A stretch of 64,000 bases of DNA from Verrucomicrobiota bacterium (GTDB lineage: Bacteria; Verrucomicrobiota; Verrucomicrobiia; Chthoniobacterales; Terrimicrobiaceae), in the NCBI GenBank assembly GCA_026398255.1, contig JAPLTG010000011.1, positions 26,125 through 90,124 on the forward strand. The letters run 5' to 3'. A program made the translations under genes and the position numbers. The notes beneath the pieces were generated by a model that worked only from the letters and a program-made list of their open reading frames with translations, had not been told where the DNA came from and searched no databases. This document shows, in pieces, positions 61,778 to 64,000 of the stretch (position 1 is the first letter of the stretch; each line of letters begins with the position of its first letter).

Positions 61778-62164
61778 CTACCAAATCACAGAGCAACCAT
61801 ACTTCGCGAAGGGCTCGTCCGGGGAAAGCAATCGCAGATCGCGATGCAAGGCCTCGGCGGCGATCACCCGGTCGAAGGGGTCTTTGTGAATTGGCGGCAG
61901 GCTTCCCGAGCGATAAAGCACCACTCTTTGCATCGGCAGCACCTCAATATCTTGCAACCGCAACTGCTCCTCAATCCAAACCTCCGGCGGGGATGGCAAC
62001 GGGAGCTTGCCTATGTGGTGCTTGAGCGTGATCTCCCAAATCGAGGCCAGGCTCAACGCCCGATCATTGGAAGGTTCGCCCAGTGCCTGAGCCGCTTTCG
62101 CCCCCAAAAACTCGGGAGCGCTCGTTAACCAAATGAATGCGCAAGTATCCAGCAGGAGAGTCAC
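61778..62164 (-). CDS. PIN-domain toxin (VapC-like), second module
   Basis: A 128-residue PIN nuclease. VTLLLDTCAFIWLTSAPEFL has the first Asp, ASIWEITLKHHIGKLPLP the Glu, and KDPFDRVIAAEAL the later Asp; the order fits the COG3744 subgroup. It starts at a GTG (62164) that overlaps the antitoxin stop by four bases. The toxin is unrelated at the sequence level to the PIN gene at 13.4 kb. Confidence 0.8.
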   Translation of the reverse strand: MTLLLDTCAFIWLTSAPEFLGAKAAQALGEPSNDRALSLASIWEITLKHHIGKLPLPSPPEVWIEEQLRLQDIEVLPMQRVVLYRSGSLPPIHKDPFDRVIAAEALHRDLRLLSPDEPFAKYGCSVIW

Positions 62165-62400
62165 GCCAATCCCCAATCCGTGAGTTCCCCCGCACCCAGC
62201 GGCGCAAAGGCATCGGCGGGTATCTCAAATCGCGGCGAAGTGGGCTCCCCCACCCTGGGACGCTTCGGTTTCGCGGAATCGGATGGCACAATGCGAGCGA
62301 TCGGTTGCTTGCCCCTGCATACCACCACTTCCTCTCCCTGCTCCACCCGTTGCAGAATGCGGGAGAGATGGGTTTTGGCTTCGTAAATCGTCACGGTCAT
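62161..62400 (-). CDS. Phd/YefM-like antitoxin, second module
   Basis: A 79-residue protein with TVTIYEAKTHLSRILQRVEQ and VVVCRGKQPIARIVP, a Phd/YefM-type DNA-binding fold, and a Pro-rich C-terminal toxin-binding tail. It precedes and overlaps the PIN toxin gene. An inverted repeat lies upstream at 62411-62429. Confidence 0.78.
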   Translation of the reverse strand: MTVTIYEAKTHLSRILQRVEQGEEVVVCRGKQPIARIVPSDSAKPKRPRVGEPTSPRFEIPADAFAPLGAGELTDWGLA

Positions 62401-62410
62401 TGTTCAAGTA

Positions 62411-62434
62411 TTAGTCAACATCTGACTAAGTCAA
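62411..62434 (-). promoter_or_regulatory. Operator and -35 of the second toxin-antitoxin pair
   Basis: TTAGTC-AACATCT-GACTAA (62411-62429) is a perfect 6-bp palindrome. A -35-like TTGACT (leftward, 62429-62434) overlaps its outer arm, and -10-like sequence follows toward the ATG at 62400. The site fits autoregulation. Confidence 0.5.
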
Positions 62435-62581
62435 TTTGAGATTTTACCACCGAACATGAAAATCTGATTTTAATCAATCTTTGACAAATTTTTAAGACAC
62501 AAAACAACTCATACAATATATGTGAATATGTGGGACCGACCCCTCCAACTGCCGATCAGACAGCGTCAGCAGACTCGTCTT

Positions 62582-63748
62582 TCATGAGAAAACCTCACCC
62601 TTCCAAAGCATTTTTGTGAATTCCTCGGCATGCAGAACCCATATGCCGTCCGGCGTAAGCCTCTTTCCCGGCTCGAGTCCAACAAGAATCCTCATTTTTA
62701 CATCGGGATGGTCTTTGACCAATTCCCGCAGGCCTTTTAAATGGTCGTCCCGGATGCGTTGAGAGGATTTGCATTCGATCGCGCACTGCATGTCATTCAC
62801 AACAAAATCCACTTCAACTCCCGAGCTGAGACGCCAATAGGAAAATGCAGCGAAACGCGCCGCATAGGCATTGTAGCAGTTCAGTTCATGAAAGACCCAG
62901 TTTTCAAATGCCTTCCCATAGGCCTCCGAGCCACGCTGCACATCGCCTCGCTTCGCTAGGAAATTGGCCACTCCCACATCGCTGAAATAAAATTTTTCGG
63001 CCAATGAGATCCGACGCTTTGGGCGTTTTCGAAAAGGGGGAAGCATTCTGCCCACCAGCGTGTCAACGAGTATTTCAAAATAGCCACGAATCGTTTCCCT
63101 CGAAACTCCCACATCTCTCGCAATCGTCGAAAAATTCACTGTTGATGCATCGGAAAAGGCAGCCGCTTCCAAAAAATGGGAAAAGGGCGGCAGATGCCTC
63201 ACCAGGCCCTCGGCCATGATTTCCTCCTTGAGATACTGCGAAACATAGGCGTCCAGCAATCGACTCGGCGAGGACGAAAGATAAACCCTCGGCAATGTTC
63301 CGTTGTTCAGCATTCGGTCCAAGTCGAAATCCGCTCCCAGCTCTTGCGAGCAAAACCCAGATAGCTCATATCGCAGTCCTCGCCCACCGAGCAGATTACC
63401 ATGTCCACGCTTGAGCTTGCGCGCACTGGAGCCGCAGAGAGCAAAACAAACACCTTCGTTCTCGTGCAACCAGTGGACCTCGTCGAGAAGGGCAGGCACC
63501 TTCTGGATTTCATCGATAACCACAAATTTCTCTCCACCCGCAGCGAGTTCCTGTCGCAAATATTCTGGGTTCGTGGAAAATCGCCGGTAGACATCCGCTT
63601 TAAGCAAATCCACCCATTTCACACCCGGGTAGGTTTGTTTCAGCAAAGTGCTTTTGCCCGCCTGACGCGGCCCCCAAAGGAAAAACATTTCCGTCCCGTT
63701 TAGCGGAAGACTTAAAGCTCGCGAGATATTAGCAATCATTGATTGCAT
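62582..63748 (-). CDS. AAA ATPase with DUF4143 domain
   Basis: A ~388-residue ATPase. Walker A FLWGPRQAGKSTLLKQ (near residue 25), Walker B KFVVIDEIQKVPALL, sensor region ALCGSSARKLKRG, a winged-helix-like SRETIRGYFEILVDTLVG and the C-terminal DUF4143 part (FENWVFHELN; VDFVVNDMQCAIECKSS, a PD-(D/E)xK-like nuclease core) are visible. Such proteins are widespread in mobile or defence-related contexts, and their function is unclear. I chose ATG 63748; ATG 63739 is an alternative. It sits in a lower-GC region. Confidence 0.78.
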   Translation of the reverse strand: MQSMIANISRALSLPLNGTEMFFLWGPRQAGKSTLLKQTYPGVKWVDLLKADVYRRFSTNPEYLRQELAAGGEKFVVIDEIQKVPALLDEVHWLHENEGVCFALCGSSARKLKRGHGNLLGGRGLRYELSGFCSQELGADFDLDRMLNNGTLPRVYLSSSPSRLLDAYVSQYLKEEIMAEGLVRHLPPFSHFLEAAAFSDASTVNFSTIARDVGVSRETIRGYFEILVDTLVGRMLPPFRKRPKRRISLAEKFYFSDVGVANFLAKRGDVQRGSEAYGKAFENWVFHELNCYNAYAARFAAFSYWRLSSGVEVDFVVNDMQCAIECKSSQRIRDDHLKGLRELVKDHPDVKMRILVGLEPGKRLTPDGIWVLHAEEFTKMLWKGEVFS

Positions 63749-63807
63749 ATTACATGATATTCGCAAGTTGTCATTGCGTTTTTACAAGCAACCCTGTAGC
63801 CGCGCTC

Positions 63808-63843
63808 TATGACCGCCGAATTCGTTCCCCTCCGGCGGTCATA
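63808..63843. repeat. 11-bp perfect palindrome with 14-base loop
   Basis: TATGACCGCCG (63808-63818) pairs with CGGCGGTCATA (63833-63843). It could be a terminator-like or REP-like element upstream of the ATPase gene. Confidence 0.5.
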
Positions 63844-63861
63844 AACCGCCGCTCAATAAAC

Positions 63862-64000
63862 TGAGGTGGCCCCGTTTTTTAGACCACTGACCGGTTAAAA
63901 TAAGCGATGGTTGTAGAGGATTGATTGGTTGTTATAGGGGGAGAGCTTTTCGTTCAATCTCCTTTTGGGACTGGTCTCCGATTTTTGTCTCCGTAGCGCA
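63862..64000. mobile_element. Possible insertion-sequence end (IS3-like inverted repeat)
   Basis: The sequence from 63862, TGAGGTGGCCCCGTTTTTTA and then GACCACTGA, starts with TG and has the GGCCCC-TTTTT-AGACC layout of IS3-family terminal repeats. A leftward open frame enters from the right edge and stops at 63895, just inside it, as transposase genes often do. Only ~35 codons are visible and they match no transposase motif I know. The call is tentative, and the element would extend past 64000. Confidence 0.35.

Overview
The window is a dense, GC-rich bacterial chromosome segment with almost no non-coding space. Several features together point to a Gram-negative member of the PVC group, most likely Verrucomicrobiota: a fused LpxC-FabZ protein beside LpxA, an RRM RNA-binding protein, a plant-type UDP-sugar pyrophosphorylase, SAM-FGE-like proteins, a four-helix-bundle suffix protein, and an S10-spc cluster lacking S14 and L30. 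The phylum is inferred from gene content, not from a marker-gene tree.

Layout. 1-6.6 kb: recQ start, a CDGSH protein, a class V aminotransferase, holA, a four-helix-bundle protein, a secreted protein, then a leftward operon of a prenyl synthase, a membrane protein and a 5'-3' exonuclease. 6.7-13.4 kb: purN, two tandem SAM-FGE-like paralogues, a UvrD/Rep helicase, and the ammonium transporter and P-II genes behind a consensus sigma-54 promoter. 13.4-20.3 kb: a VapBC-like pair, purB-queC-queE, an RRM protein, miaA, an internally shortened hflX and an RlpA lipoprotein. 20.3-34 kb: a NusG/RfaH-like gene and a leftward 25-gene ribosomal cluster, rplD to rpsD with secY, map and infA. A secreted coiled-coil protein sits inside it between rpsS and rplV.

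34-49.6 kb: sugar nucleotidyltransferase, GNAT acetyltransferase, mutL, an A-type Fe-S carrier, a Pro-rich membrane protein, a MidA-type methyltransferase, UDP-sugar pyrophosphorylase, a ribbon-helix-helix protein, a histidine kinase/LytTR regulator pair, pyruvate carboxylase, ruvC and lipB. 49.7-61.3 kb: an exported methyltransferase, tRNA-Thr(CGT), the lpxA and lpxC-fabZ lipid A genes with a cNMP-binding protein and an ABC ATPase, an RluA-type pseudouridine synthase, two tandem PilB/GspE ATPases, thiG and mutS. 61.3-64 kb: a lower-GC accessory stretch with palindromic repeats, a second VapBC-like pair, a DUF4143 ATPase and a possible insertion-sequence end running off the window.

Most genes are housekeeping: translation, Sec export, DNA repair, lipid A, queuosine, nitrogen and central carbon. 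The most unusual points are the exported coiled-coil gene embedded in the ribosomal operon, the hflX internal deletion, the structured leader before rplD, the sigma-54 promoter of amt-glnK, and a 12-bp direct repeat at 20-bp phase next to the LytTR regulator.
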